From: Gemmatimonadota bacterium | GTDB taxonomy: Bacteria; Gemmatimonadota; Gemmatimonadetes; Gemmatimonadales; GWC2-71-9 | Assembly (NCBI GenBank): GCA_016874005.1 | Contig: VGVQ01000017.1 | Coordinates: forward strand, 28,329-92,328 | Length of the DNA: 64,000 nucleotides | Reading direction: 5' to 3' | Shown here: positions 17,558 to 29,035 of the stretch, one piece after another | Layout of the letters: each line of letters starts with the position of its first letter | Numbering within the stretch: position 1 is the first letter of the stretch | Translations under genes and position numbers: made by a program | Notes under the pieces: model-generated | Told to the model about the DNA's origin: nothing | The model's input: the letters and a program-made list of their open reading frames with translations, nothing else | Databases searched by the model: none

Positions 17558-18318
17558 GAGACGACCTCCGGCCGGCTGAAGCGGTCGCGGAGTCGAGCCG
17601 TCATGTACGGGCCGAGATAGATACGAGAGACATTCTCATCGAAGACGAGCTCCTGGACCGTGCCGGCGGCTTGGACCTCGCCGTCGTGCATGATGTACGC
17701 GCGATCGACCACCTCGAACATGTGTTCGACGTTGTGGTCGGTAATGAGGACTCCGATGCCACGGTGCTTGAGGTTGCCGATGATGGTCTGAATGTCGTGA
17801 ACCGCGATCGGGTCGACCCCGGCGAACGGCTCGTCCAGGAGCAGAAACTTTGGCTGGGTGACCAGCGCCCGGGTGATCTCCAACCGACGCCGCTCGCCGC
17901 CGCTCAAGCTGTACGCCCGGTTGGTCCGCAGCTGGGTCAACCCCAACTCGCCAAGCAGCTGATCGAGCTGAGCCCGGCGCTCCGCCCCCGGCAGGTCGAG
18001 CGTCTCGAGGATGGCGAGGATATTCTCCTCGACCGTCATCCGGCGAAACACGGTGGGTTCCTGCGCCAGGTATCCGATCCCGTTTCTGGCCCGGCGATAC
18101 ATCGGTTGCGAGGTGATGTCGCCGCCATCGAGGAGGAGTCGACCGGAATCCGGCCGGATCAACCCGGTGATCAGGTAGAAGGTGGTGGTCTTCCCTGCTC
18201 CGTTCGGGCCCAGCAGGCCGACGATCTCCCCTTGGCGGACATCCAGGGTGACATCGCGGACCACCCGCCGGCGCCGGAAGGCCTTGTTGAGCTTCTCGCC
18301 GACCAGGACCGATGTCAT
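17554..18318 (-). CDS. lptB: LPS export ABC transporter ATP-binding protein LptB
   Basis: 254 residues. Walker A GPNGAGKT at 37-44, Q-loop near 86, signature LSGGE at 138-142, Walker B ending in Asp162-Glu163, switch His195. The long FRRMTVEENI and YLGPYM.. blocks are LptB-specific. As a cytosolic dimer it powers LptFG in extracting LPS from the inner membrane. LptF and LptG are not in the window. It overlaps both neighbours by 4 nt (ATGA). Confidence 0.95.
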   Translation of the reverse strand: MTSVLVGEKLNKAFRRRRVVRDVTLDVRQGEIVGLLGPNGAGKTTTFYLITGLIRPDSGRLLLDGGDITSQPMYRRARNGIGYLAQEPTVFRRMTVEENILAILETLDLPGAERRAQLDQLLGELGLTQLRTNRAYSLSGGERRRLEITRALVTQPKFLLLDEPFAGVDPIAVHDIQTIIGNLKHRGIGVLITDHNVEHMFEVVDRAYIMHDGEVQAAGTVQELVFDENVSRIYLGPYMTARLRDRFSRPEVVS

Positions 18319-19691
18319 CGCGCCCTCGCGGCGGCCGTATCGGGGCGAGCCACCCGGAGGGTATCACGTCGAGGAGTCGGCGGCTGGAGGTGGACGCCGT
18401 CCACCGAGCCGAAGGCCTCGACCCGATCGACCGTCGTCGTGTCGGCCGTGAGCTTCATCGTGACGATGATCCGGTCGGCGCGAGTGTAGTTGATCGAGCC
18501 AGCGGGCTGATTGGCTTCGGCCGCCATCTGGTAGAACGACACCGCCTTGACCTCGGCCTCGAGCCGCTGGATCGCGGTTTTGGTTACCCCGGCCGAATCG
18601 CGTTCGACGAAGGTCGCGACCACCTTTTCCCCCGAGATCCAATCGCGCCGGCTGGTTGTCGATGGCCCGGCCGCCGAGTCGGTCGGCGGCGCCAGCCCGG
18701 CCCAACCACCGCCGTAGGCGCGGACACTGGAGAGCTTCTGCTTGGGACTCTCGATGACCAACGAGTCGCCCTTGATCTGATACGTTCCCGAGACCGCCAC
18801 CGGCCGGATTTCCTTGCCCCACGCGCGGGTGCGCTCCACCTGCCGCTCGGGGATCTCGATCAGAATGGAGTCGGCGTCGATCGTCACATCGGGCGAGACC
18901 AGCCGCGCCTTGAGCTTGGCCTTGAGAGAACTCAGTTCCTTTTTCTTGAGCCCGAGATCGATATTGACGCCATCGAGGGTGAATCCGTCGTCCGTGATGC
19001 TCTTGAGGTTGGCGTTTCGGAGCATCTCGCCGCGCTCGAGCCGCCCGCTTTCGATCCAGATCGAATCCGCGGCGCCGTGGAGGTCGAACCGATCGATCGT
19101 GACGTTGCCGCCGGCGAACATCAGGTTGCCACCGACCGCCCTCACCTGGTTGCCTACGATGGTGTACGGCTCGGTGGGTTTGCCGAGCGAATCGCGGACC
19201 ACGTACTTGATCGTCGGTCGATTGTATCCGATCACTTCGGTTTCGGGGCGGATTTGCTTCATGGGGCGGTAGTAGTCGACCCGGGGACCGACGATCGATG
19301 AGCCCGCCTTGAGGTCCTTGTGGACCACGTTGCCCTGCGCCTCGACCCGTTCGTTGTCGCGGAAATAGGTGATCTGGTCCGCATCGAGATGGGTGACCGA
19401 GTCCCGATAACGCACCCGGTTGGTCTGGGAGAGGAACTGAAAGACAGTGCCACCGTAGGACGCCACGCTGTCGGCATAGATGTGGATGTTCCGCCCGCGA
19501 CAACGGGCGTGGACGTCACCGCCAGCGAAGAAATTGGTGACGCCGGGCGTCGGCTCGGTCCGCATTCCCTCGCGGCGGACTCGGACCAGCTGCATCTGGC
19601 ACCGGTCGGCCGGGTCGATCCGGGCCGGGGGCTGGGCCGCGAGCGGGGCGGCCCCGAGCAGCAGCAGGACGAAGGCGATGGGAACGGTCAT
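18315..19691 (-). CDS. OstA/LptA-like periplasmic LPS transport protein
   Basis: 458 residues with a signal peptide (hydrophobic core 4-15, cleavage after LAAQ/AQP). The body repeats the OstA/LptA beta-jellyroll pattern: FAGGDVHARCRG, ITYFRDNERVEAQGNVV, MFAGGNVTIDRF, ISGEKVVATFVE. LptA proteins are about 180 residues, so this is a much larger version, probably with more beta-strand turns or two jellyroll blocks, and could span the periplasm by itself or resemble the N-terminal part of LptD. Position between lptC and lptB supports an LPS bridge role. Confidence 0.8.
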   Translation of the reverse strand: MTVPIAFVLLLLGAAPLAAQPPARIDPADRCQMQLVRVRREGMRTEPTPGVTNFFAGGDVHARCRGRNIHIYADSVASYGGTVFQFLSQTNRVRYRDSVTHLDADQITYFRDNERVEAQGNVVHKDLKAGSSIVGPRVDYYRPMKQIRPETEVIGYNRPTIKYVVRDSLGKPTEPYTIVGNQVRAVGGNLMFAGGNVTIDRFDLHGAADSIWIESGRLERGEMLRNANLKSITDDGFTLDGVNIDLGLKKKELSSLKAKLKARLVSPDVTIDADSILIEIPERQVERTRAWGKEIRPVAVSGTYQIKGDSLVIESPKQKLSSVRAYGGGWAGLAPPTDSAAGPSTTSRRDWISGEKVVATFVERDSAGVTKTAIQRLEAEVKAVSFYQMAAEANQPAGSINYTRADRIIVTMKLTADTTTVDRVEAFGSVDGVHLQPPTPRRDTLRVARPDTAAARAR

Positions 19692-20233
19692 TGTCCCGGA
19701 ATCGTGACGCCGGCGCCACGATGGTAGCCGACCGGTTTGTCGACTCTGACCGTCTTGAACTCGAGGTCGGAGGTGAACCCGGTCCCCCGAAGGTGCTCGG
19801 TGCGGGAGTCGTAGACGAAGGTGGTGTCGCTGCGAAGTTGGAGCAGACCCTTGTCGTAGATCAGGTGCTCGGTGGTGAGCTTCCTTCCGTCGCTCGACTC
19901 GACGAATACGCTCCCGCGGGCGTCCAGGCTTCCGTTGGTCAGGTTGTAGATCCCGGATTTCGCCGTCAACACCGAGCTTTGATAGCCGTTGGCGTCGAAG
20001 AAGACCACCCTGAGTTGTCGGAGATCCATTCGTTGAGCGGCTTGATAGACGAATGCCGTGTCGGCCGTGACGTGGCTTCGCCGGCCGCCATCCTCATGGC
20101 CGCGGGTGGTCATCTGGAAAATGACCTGGTCGGCCGAGTCGGCGGCGACGCCCGAGGGGCTCGGCCGGGTGCCCTGATCCTGACAACCGACCAGCGCTAC
20201 GACCCAGCCGACCGCGAGGAGACGCCCGGTCAT
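19688..20233 (-). CDS. lptC: LPS export ABC transporter periplasmic protein LptC (lipoprotein)
   Basis: 181 residues. The N-terminal segment MTGRLLAVGWVVALVGC ends in a lipobox (LVGC at 14-17), so it is probably a lipoprotein rather than having the single span of E. coli LptC. The rest is an LptC/OstA beta fold: ANGYQSSVLTAKSGIYN, LDARGSVFVESSDGRKL, TEHLIYDKG, FVYDS, LRGTGFTSD. It should receive LPS from LptB2FG and pass it to the OstA-like protein encoded next. Start ATG overlaps the kdsD stop by 4 nt. Confidence 0.85.
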   Translation of the reverse strand: MTGRLLAVGWVVALVGCQDQGTRPSPSGVAADSADQVIFQMTTRGHEDGGRRSHVTADTAFVYQAAQRMDLRQLRVVFFDANGYQSSVLTAKSGIYNLTNGSLDARGSVFVESSDGRKLTTEHLIYDKGLLQLRSDTTFVYDSRTEHLRGTGFTSDLEFKTVRVDKPVGYHRGAGVTIPGQ

Positions 20234-21192
20234 ACCGCGCCCGCCCGCATCAGGTCGTGCAGGTGGACCGCTCCCACCACCGCGCCCGAGGGATCGACGA
20301 CCGGCAGCACCATGATCCCGTGCCGTTCCATCTGGCCGACCGCGCTGGCGGCCAGCTCGCTCGGGCCGATGGTCCGGGGGTTGGTGGTCATCACGGAAGC
20401 CAGGGGGATCTCGAGATATCCCGGCGATCGTTCCGCGATCCGGGAGAGATCGCCCGCGGTAACCACGCCGGCGAGCTTGCCGCCCTCGCCGATCAGGGCG
20501 ATCCCTCGATGATGGGCCAGCGATTCGACCGCCCGCCCCATCGCGTCGGTCGGCCGTAGCAGCGGTCCCGGAGCCACCATGACCTCGGAAACCCGGAGAA
20601 GCAGTCGTCGGCCCAACCGGCCACCGGGGTGAAGATTGGCGAACTGGTCGGGGGAAAAGCCCTTGCAGCGAAGGACCGCGACAGCCAAGGCGTCGCCTAA
20701 CGCAAGGGCCGTGGTCGTACTCGAGGTCGGCGCCAGGTCGTGGGGGCAGGCCTCCGTGGCCACCCCGGCGTCGAGGGTCACCTGAGCGGCCCGGGCGAGG
20801 GTGGAGGTCGTCGCACCGGTCACCGCGATGATCGGCACGGAGCGACTGCGGAGGCTCTCGATCAGGCCGAACAGCTCTTCGGTCTCGCCGCTCTTGGACA
20901 GGAGAATCGCCACGTCGCCGGGGCCGACGATGCCAAGATCGCCGTGGAGTCCGTCGATCGGGTGGAGGAACGTCGCGGCGGTACCCGTCGAGGTGAGGGT
21001 TGCCGCGATCTTCCGAGCCACCAGTCCCGATTTGCCGACGCCCGAGATCAGGACCCGACCGGAGGAGTCGACGATGAGGCGCACCGCGCCGGCGAAGGCG
21101 GCATCCAAGCGCCGTTCCGCGGCCACCAGCGCCTCGGCCTCGAGGCGCAACACCTCGCGACCGATGGCGACGATCTCGGTGAGGTCGCTCAT
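20230..21192 (-). CDS. kdsD: D-arabinose 5-phosphate isomerase KdsD/KpsF
   Basis: 320 residues. A SIS domain (about 35-180) carries ISGVGKSGLVARKIAATLTSTG, LHPIDGLHGDLG and LLSKSGET. DLAPTSSTTTALALGDALA follows, then two CBS domains to the C-terminus. It isomerises ribulose 5-phosphate to arabinose 5-phosphate, the first committed Kdo precursor. The upstream in-frame extension is the antisense-like frame of kdsC and was discarded; the ATG at 21192 overlaps the kdsC stop by 4 nt. Confidence 0.95.
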   Translation of the reverse strand: MSDLTEIVAIGREVLRLEAEALVAAERRLDAAFAGAVRLIVDSSGRVLISGVGKSGLVARKIAATLTSTGTAATFLHPIDGLHGDLGIVGPGDVAILLSKSGETEELFGLIESLRSRSVPIIAVTGATTSTLARAAQVTLDAGVATEACPHDLAPTSSTTTALALGDALAVAVLRCKGFSPDQFANLHPGGRLGRRLLLRVSEVMVAPGPLLRPTDAMGRAVESLAHHRGIALIGEGGKLAGVVTAGDLSRIAERSPGYLEIPLASVMTTNPRTIGPSELAASAVGQMERHGIMVLPVVDPSGAVVGAVHLHDLMRAGAV

Positions 21193-21730
21193 TGGTCCCG
21201 GGCCTCTTGATACCGGGCGACGGCGGCGTCCCACTCTCCCCGAGCGCGAAGCAGTAGCTCGATCGCCTCGCGAACCGCGCCGAACCCACCGGGGCGGCTG
21301 GTAGTCACGGCGGCAATCCGCTTGATCTCGGCCACGGCGTTCGCCACCGCGATGGGAAGCGCGGCCCGCTCCATCGCGGAAAGATCCGCCAGATCGTCGC
21401 CGACATACGCCACCTGATGCCATCCCAGTCCCCGCTCCTCGAGCATCCGCTCCATCGCCGCGAGCTTCCGCGCACCCGAATCTTGAATGACCGTCTTGAT
21501 CCTCAGTTCCACCGCCCGGAGGGTCGTCGCTTCGGAGACGCGCCCGCTGAGCCAGGCGACCTCGATCGGTCCACTTCGGAGCAGCCCAATACCGAGCCCA
21601 TCCTGAATGTCGAACCGCTTGAACTCGACCCGCTTCCCGTCGACCACCCCGAGGAACACGGCGTTGTCGGTCAGGACGCCGTCGACGTCGAGCACCAAGA
21701 GCCGGATGGCTCTGGCTACCTCGGCGTCCA

Positions 21731-21731
<1 letters not shown>
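21189..21731 (-). CDS. kdsC: 3-deoxy-D-manno-octulosonate 8-phosphate phosphatase
   Basis: 180 residues, a C0-type HAD phosphatase without cap domain. Nucleophile Asp15 and general acid Asp17 lie in LVLDVDGVLTDN. FDIQDGLGIGLL, WLSGRVSEATTLRA and YVGDDLADLSAM are the family motifs. It removes the 8-phosphate from Kdo-8-P made by KdsA. ATG at 21731 shares one base with the kdsA stop (TGATG); an upstream in-frame ATG would extend into kdsA and is not supported. Confidence 0.95.
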
Positions 21732-24956
<3,225 letters not shown>

Positions 24957-24961
24957 CACCC

Positions 24962-24990
24962 AAAGTAAGAGCGCGGCCGACCGTTGTCAA
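24962..24990 (-). promoter_or_regulatory. Promoter of the kdsB-dapF operon
   Basis: On the minus strand TTGACA (24985-24990) is separated by exactly 17 nt from TACTTT (24962-24967). The -35 is a perfect consensus match. The predicted start site is at about 24955-24956, i.e. the kdsB ATG itself, with no room for a Shine-Dalgarno sequence. Confidence 0.65.
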
Positions 24991-25096
24991 AAGTCGTGCC
25001 GCGCTCTAGTTGGCCCCTTGACAATACCTTAAGACCTTGAACTACAACTGCTTAGACTCCCGATGCTCGAACCGATCTCATGACTTCCAACCGGCC

Positions 25097-25861
25097 CTAC
25101 GGCTTGGGCGGCGGCGCCGGCTTTGCCGGTACCTCGTGGCCCGCTACCGCGGCCCGATGCCGGGCTGACCGCGCCTTGCTCTGGGCGGCCGCCTGAACCG
25201 CCCGCTGAACCTCGGCCATCTGGTCCCGCAGCTCGCTCATTCGCTCATGGATCTCGGCGCGGGCCGAGTCCGAGGCCGCGGTGGCCAACGCGGCGCCCAA
25301 GGCTCCCAGGCTGTCGCCGATCTCGCTGAAACGCCCGCTCTCCGCCTCGATGACCTCGGCCGCCGGATCGGCGGTACCTCGGATCCGCTCCGCCACCTGT
25401 GAGGGGATCTTGATGGTAAGGCGCTCGGCGTCGACCCAGCGTCCCTGCCCGTCCTTGGTCTGGATCACGAGGGAGCCAAAGCCCTCCAGCCCGCTATCGG
25501 CGGCCTGAACACACCGAAAGGTCGTGTGTTCGTTGATCCGGGTCGGATCGTCGACGGTCACCTCGCACCCGGCGAGCCGCCCGAGCTGGGCTCGGTCGGT
25601 GATGCGAATGGTGACGTCAACGCCGCTCGGTTCGTCGGGCCCGGCGCGATGGATCACCAGCTTGCGGAAGGTCCCGAGGCGCTCGCCGTCGAAGGTGAAT
25701 GGCACGAAAGCCAGGGGGATCGTGACGTCGCCGGTGCCTTCGACCACCCGAACGACCTTGCGCTTCGTGCTCCGAAAGGTCGAAATGATGGCGAATCCGA
25801 CAACGAAGATCAGCCCGGCTTTCAGGCCGATCTTAGCCCAGTATCCCTGCATCCCGCTCAT
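25097..25861 (-). CDS. Uncharacterised membrane-anchored protein with C-terminal coiled coil
   Basis: 254 residues, family not recognised. One N-terminal membrane span (about 11-29) is followed by a soluble, beta-rich region of about 130 residues with two cysteines (in LAGCEVTV and FRCVQAAD), then a long alanine-rich, charged helix (about 185-240) likely to form a coiled coil, and a proline-rich tail (PAKPAPPPKP). The ATG at 25861 has a strong GGAGG 8 nt upstream and is preferred over the GTG 12 nt further up. It stands alone between the kdsB promoter and xerD, with its own operator-like palindrome upstream. Role unknown; topology suggests an extracytoplasmic domain. Confidence 0.75.
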   Translation of the reverse strand: MSGMQGYWAKIGLKAGLIFVVGFAIISTFRSTKRKVVRVVEGTGDVTIPLAFVPFTFDGERLGTFRKLVIHRAGPDEPSGVDVTIRITDRAQLGRLAGCEVTVDDPTRINEHTTFRCVQAADSGLEGFGSLVIQTKDGQGRWVDAERLTIKIPSQVAERIRGTADPAAEVIEAESGRFSEIGDSLGALGAALATAASDSARAEIHERMSELRDQMAEVQRAVQAAAQSKARSARHRAAVAGHEVPAKPAPPPKP

Positions 25862-25893
25862 GGTTACCTCCACGGCCCCGAGGCCGCGTTCAT

Positions 25894-25908
25894 GTTACAT
25901 CTTGTAAC
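25894..25908. promoter_or_regulatory. Operator-like palindrome upstream of the orphan membrane protein
   Basis: GTTACATCTTGTAAC has perfect 6-bp arms around a 3-nt centre and lies 33 nt upstream of the ATG at 25861. Neighbouring sequence on the minus strand repeats CGTTAC directly before it. The palindrome overlaps the region where a -10 element would be expected. No matching regulator family could be named. Confidence 0.45.
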
Positions 25909-25958
25909 GTAACGATATCTAATGGGGTTTCAAGGGCTTACCACCAACACCACGAGAT

Positions 25959-26864
25959 CTACCCCCGGGGGTGATAGCGCCGATGAACGGCGGAGAGGTA
26001 CTCCCTGTCGACGTGGGTGTAGATCTGGGTCGTCGACAGATCCGCGTGACCGAGCAGCTCTTGCACCGCCCGCAGGTCGGCGCCGCCCTCCAGCAGGTGG
26101 GTGGCGAAACTATGCCGGAGGACGTGGGGGCTTACCCTCTTCTTGATCCCGGCCCGGCCGGCGGCCTTCTTGACGATCCCCCAGGCACCGACTCGGCTGA
26201 GCCGACGCCCCCTGGTGCTCAGGATGAGGCAACCTTGGCTCTGCCCTCGATCGAGGCTCGGTCGCAGCGAGTTGAGGTACACGCTGATCGAGGCGAGCGA
26301 CTTGCGGCCAATCGGCACTTGGCGCTGCTTGTTGCCCTTGCCCACGACTCGGATGATCCCGTCTGAGAGCGCCAGGTCCTCGAGCCGAAGGTCGCACAGT
26401 TCGGAGACCCGCAATCCGCCTCCATACCCCAGTTCGAGGACCGCCCGGTCCCGCCAGGCCATCGGGTCCTCGAGAGGGACCGCCGCCAGGAGCGCCTCCA
26501 TCTCCTTGACCGAGAGCACTGAGGGGAGCGCCCGCCCCCGCCGGGGGACCTCGAGCCGATCGCTCGGATCGTCGGTCACCGCGCCCTCACCGAGGAGGAA
26601 TCCGAAATAGGTATGAATCGACGAGACATGGCGGCGGATCGTCGCCGGGCTCAGACCGAGGTCCTTGAGAGCGAAGACGAAGGCCCGAAGCATCGGCCGG
26701 GTGATGGCGCCCGGCCCCGTCGCGCCGAGGCCGTCCACATGGCGGGCGAGGCGGCGGAGATCGCGGAGGTAGTTGTCGACGGTGTGGGGGCTGTGGCCCG
26801 CCTCGAGCGCGAGGTAGTCTCGAAACCCCTCGAGGCCGAAGCGGCGGTCGAGCTCACCGGTCAC
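25959..26864 (-). CDS. xerD: Tyrosine recombinase XerC/XerD type
   Basis: 301 residues, standard Xer length. An N-terminal SAM-like core-binding domain (about 10-95) is followed by the catalytic domain with Arg152 (GLRVSEL), Lys176 (VVGKGNKQR), His247 and Arg250 (SPHVLRHSF), His273 ([15 protein letters not shown]) and Tyr282. All catalytic residues are present. Xer recombinases resolve chromosome dimers at dif with FtsK. GTG start overlaps the dedA stop by 4 nt. Its operon context with housekeeping genes argues against an integrase of a mobile element. XerC versus XerD identity is uncertain. Confidence 0.92.
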   Translation of the reverse strand: MTGELDRRFGLEGFRDYLALEAGHSPHTVDNYLRDLRRLARHVDGLGATGPGAITRPMLRAFVFALKDLGLSPATIRRHVSSIHTYFGFLLGEGAVTDDPSDRLEVPRRGRALPSVLSVKEMEALLAAVPLEDPMAWRDRAVLELGYGGGLRVSELCDLRLEDLALSDGIIRVVGKGNKQRQVPIGRKSLASISVYLNSLRPSLDRGQSQGCLILSTRGRRLSRVGAWGIVKKAAGRAGIKKRVSPHVLRHSFATHLLEGGADLRAVQELLGHADLSTTQIYTHVDREYLSAVHRRYHPRG

Positions 26865-27475
26865 GGGTGGGCTCGCCGCCAGCGGCGCCAGACCCAGACC
26901 AGCAACCCGATCGCGACCGCGACGGCCACGATGCCTAACGCGCCATAGATCCGATCCAGAATGGTCACGACGGTGTCCCACTGATCTCCCAACACGGCGC
27001 CGACCCACACCAGCATGGAATACCACAGCGCGGTGGCGAATGCCACGGGGATCAGGAGTTGCGGGGCACTCAGCCGGCTCAACCCGGCGAACGGCGCCAC
27101 CACCGAGCGGAATCCGGGAAGCAGCCGAGTGAGGAACATGCCGAGGGCCCCGTACCGGCCGTACTCCTTTAGCAGAAAGGCGGTCGCCTCGGGGGGGAGC
27201 AGCGCCCGTCCCAGTCGCGAGGAGGTCAGCCGGTCGGCGTGGTTTCTGGCAAAGTAGCACACCCCGACGGCGCCGATCAACCCGCCGGTCCAGGCCACCA
27301 CGAAAATCAGGATCGGGTCGTAGTGCCCTTGATGCGACAGGAACGCCGCCATCGCCACGAAGACGTCCGAGGGCGACGGCGGGAAGGCGTTCTCGACCAT
27401 ACAGGCGACGGCAATCAGGAGATAGACCAGCACCGGTGGCCAGTGGGCCAACGCCTGGAGCACCGACTCGATCAG
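26861..27475 (-). CDS. DedA family membrane protein (second paralogue)
   Basis: About 204 residues with four to five membrane spans. ENAFPPSPSDVFVAMAAFL and FLTRLLPGFRSVVAPFAGLSR are the DedA hallmarks, the latter with the conserved arginines. Members act as lipid flippases/scramblases. The start is uncertain: a CTG at 27475 would give a CTGA overlap with ispF, mirroring other junctions here; a GTG at 27463 gives a 200-residue protein. Sequence similarity to the DedA protein at 8254-8913 is low outside the motif region. Confidence 0.85.
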   Translation of the reverse strand: MIESVLQALAHWPPVLVYLLIAVACMVENAFPPSPSDVFVAMAAFLSHQGHYDPILIFVVAWTGGLIGAVGVCYFARNHADRLTSSRLGRALLPPEATAFLLKEYGRYGALGMFLTRLLPGFRSVVAPFAGLSRLSAPQLLIPVAFATALWYSMLVWVGAVLGDQWDTVVTILDRIYGALGIVAVAVAIGLLVWVWRRWRRAHP

Positions 27476-27948
27476 GGCCCCTCCACCGTCGCGACCGCCA
27501 GCACCGCGATGCCCTCGCCTCGTCCGACGAAACCCATGCCCTCGTTGGTTTTCGCTTTCAGGCTCACGGAACCCGGATGGAGTCCGAGGGCACCTGCCAG
27601 GCTCGCGGCGATGGGGAGCTTGAAGTCGGCCAGCTTGGGGCGCTCCAGGATCACGGTGACGTCGACATGGCGTGGCCGGATACCGCTGGCCCCCAACTCG
27701 GCGACGACCGTTCGGAGCATATCCAGCGAGCGGGCGTCCTTCCACCGCGGATCGGTGTCCGGAAACCGGGTGCCGATGTCACCGGCGCCCGCCGCGCCCA
27801 GCAGGGCATCGATCACCGCGTGACAGACCGCATCGGCATCGGAGTGCCCGGCCAGGCCCCGTTCCGCGGGGATGGCCACGCCGCCCAGAATGAGCGGACG
27901 GCCGTCGGCGAATCGGTGCGAGTCGTACCCAATGCCGGCTCGATCCAT
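27472..27948 (-). CDS. ispF: 2-C-methyl-D-erythritol 2,4-cyclodiphosphate synthase
   Basis: 158 residues. Metal ligands Asp9 and His11 lie in GIGYDSHRF, the third ligand in GHSDADAVCHAV; DIGTRFPDTDP and the C-terminal KAKTNEGMGFVGRGEGI follow, all IspF signatures. It makes the cyclic diphosphate of the MEP isoprenoid pathway, which supplies the side chains of menaquinone and undecaprenol. Start chosen at the ATG directly before the conserved IGYDSH, 10 nt after mqnC; upstream in-frame codons lie inside mqnC. Confidence 0.96.
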   Translation of the reverse strand: MDRAGIGYDSHRFADGRPLILGGVAIPAERGLAGHSDADAVCHAVIDALLGAAGAGDIGTRFPDTDPRWKDARSLDMLRTVVAELGASGIRPRHVDVTVILERPKLADFKLPIAASLAGALGLHPGSVSLKAKTNEGMGFVGRGEGIAVLAVATVEGP

Positions 27949-27958
27949 GACGAGCCGT

Positions 27959-29020
27959 TCAGGCCGCCGCGACGGCCGGGGGTGGTTCATCGATCAGGGT
28001 GTAGTCCTGGCGGCGACGGCGGACCCGATAGCCCGCGTCGGTGATGGCCCGCTCCATCTCGCGGAGAGTGGCGCGATAGGTGGTACCCGCCGCCGAAACC
28101 ACGTTCTCCTCCATCATCAGGCTGCCGAAATCGTTGGCCCCGAACCGCAGGGCGACCTGCCCCACCTTGAGCCCCATGGTCACCCAGGAGGACTGCAGGT
28201 TGGGGATGTTGGCCAAGACGATTCGGCTGATGGCGAGGGTCCGCAGGTAGGTCACGGCGTCGGTCTTCGGCTGGTCGGCCATCTCGGTCCCATCGGGCTG
28301 GAGCGGCCAGCAAATGAACGCGGTGAACCCAGCCGTCCGGCGCTGGACCTCACGGACTCGAAACAAGTGCTCGATCCGGTCTTCATCGGATTCGCCCAGT
28401 CCGTACATCATCGTCACCGAGGTCTTCATCCCCTGACGGTGGGCCTCCTCCTGGACCCCGAGCCACTCGTCGGTCTGGGCCTTCTTCTTGGCGACCCGCT
28501 CCCGGACGGCGTCGACCAAGATCTCGCCGCCCCCACCGGGGATGCTGTCCAGGCCCGCGGCCTTGAGCTCGCGGATCACCTCGGCCACCGAGAGGCCGAA
28601 CCGCTCGCTGAAGAAGACGACCTCGGACGGCGAGAACCCGTGGATGTGAATCGGGTGGTGACGCTTGATGTACCGCATCAACTCGAGGTACCACTCGAAC
28701 GGAATGTACGGGTTGTGGCCGCCCTGGAGGAGAATCTGCACCCCACCGATCGCCCGACACTCGTCGATCTTCTCGCCGATCTTCTCGAATGGCAGGACAT
28801 ACCCCTCGTCATGTTTGGGGCGACGATAGAACGCGCAGAACTTGCAGTCGGCGACGCAGACATTGGTGTAGTTGATGTTCCGGTCGATGATGTAGGTCAC
28901 CACGTCCTCGGGGTGGTGGCGATACCGCTCGGCATCGGCCAGGCGACCCAACTCGAGAAGCGGAGCCCGTCGATAGAGATCGACGACCTCGAGGAACTCG
29001 GGCGATTGACGATCGATCAT
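27959..29020 (-). CDS. mqnC: Cyclic dehypoxanthinyl futalosine synthase MqnC
   Basis: 353 residues. The radical SAM cluster ligands are Cys55, Cys59 and Cys62 (NVCVADCKFCAFYR), followed by LLQGGHNPYIPFEWY, HIHGFSPSEV, IPGGGGEILVD and TMMYGLGES, which separate MqnC from MqnE. It forms the spirocycle of cyclic dehypoxanthinyl futalosine in the futalosine menaquinone route. It lies 15 nt after mqnA in the operon. MqnB and MqnD are not encoded in the window. Confidence 0.95.
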   Translation of the reverse strand: MIDRQSPEFLEVVDLYRRAPLLELGRLADAERYRHHPEDVVTYIIDRNINYTNVCVADCKFCAFYRRPKHDEGYVLPFEKIGEKIDECRAIGGVQILLQGGHNPYIPFEWYLELMRYIKRHHPIHIHGFSPSEVVFFSERFGLSVAEVIRELKAAGLDSIPGGGGEILVDAVRERVAKKKAQTDEWLGVQEEAHRQGMKTSVTMMYGLGESDEDRIEHLFRVREVQRRTAGFTAFICWPLQPDGTEMADQPKTDAVTYLRTLAISRIVLANIPNLQSSWVTMGLKVGQVALRFGANDFGSLMMEENVVSAAGTTYRATLREMERAITDAGYRVRRRRQDYTLIDEPPPAVAAA

Positions 29021-29035
29021 GGCTGCCCCGGTTCG

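Noticed and set aside
25018..25048. Plus-strand TTGACA followed by TACAAC as a promoter
   Set aside because: The spacing is 19 nt and any transcript would run antisense into the orphan protein gene; no plus-strand gene follows.
25959..26864. Tyrosine recombinase as sign of an integrated element
   Set aside because: Length, catalytic residues and operon position with ispF/mqn genes fit a chromosomal XerC/XerD. No attachment repeats, phage genes or composition change surround it.
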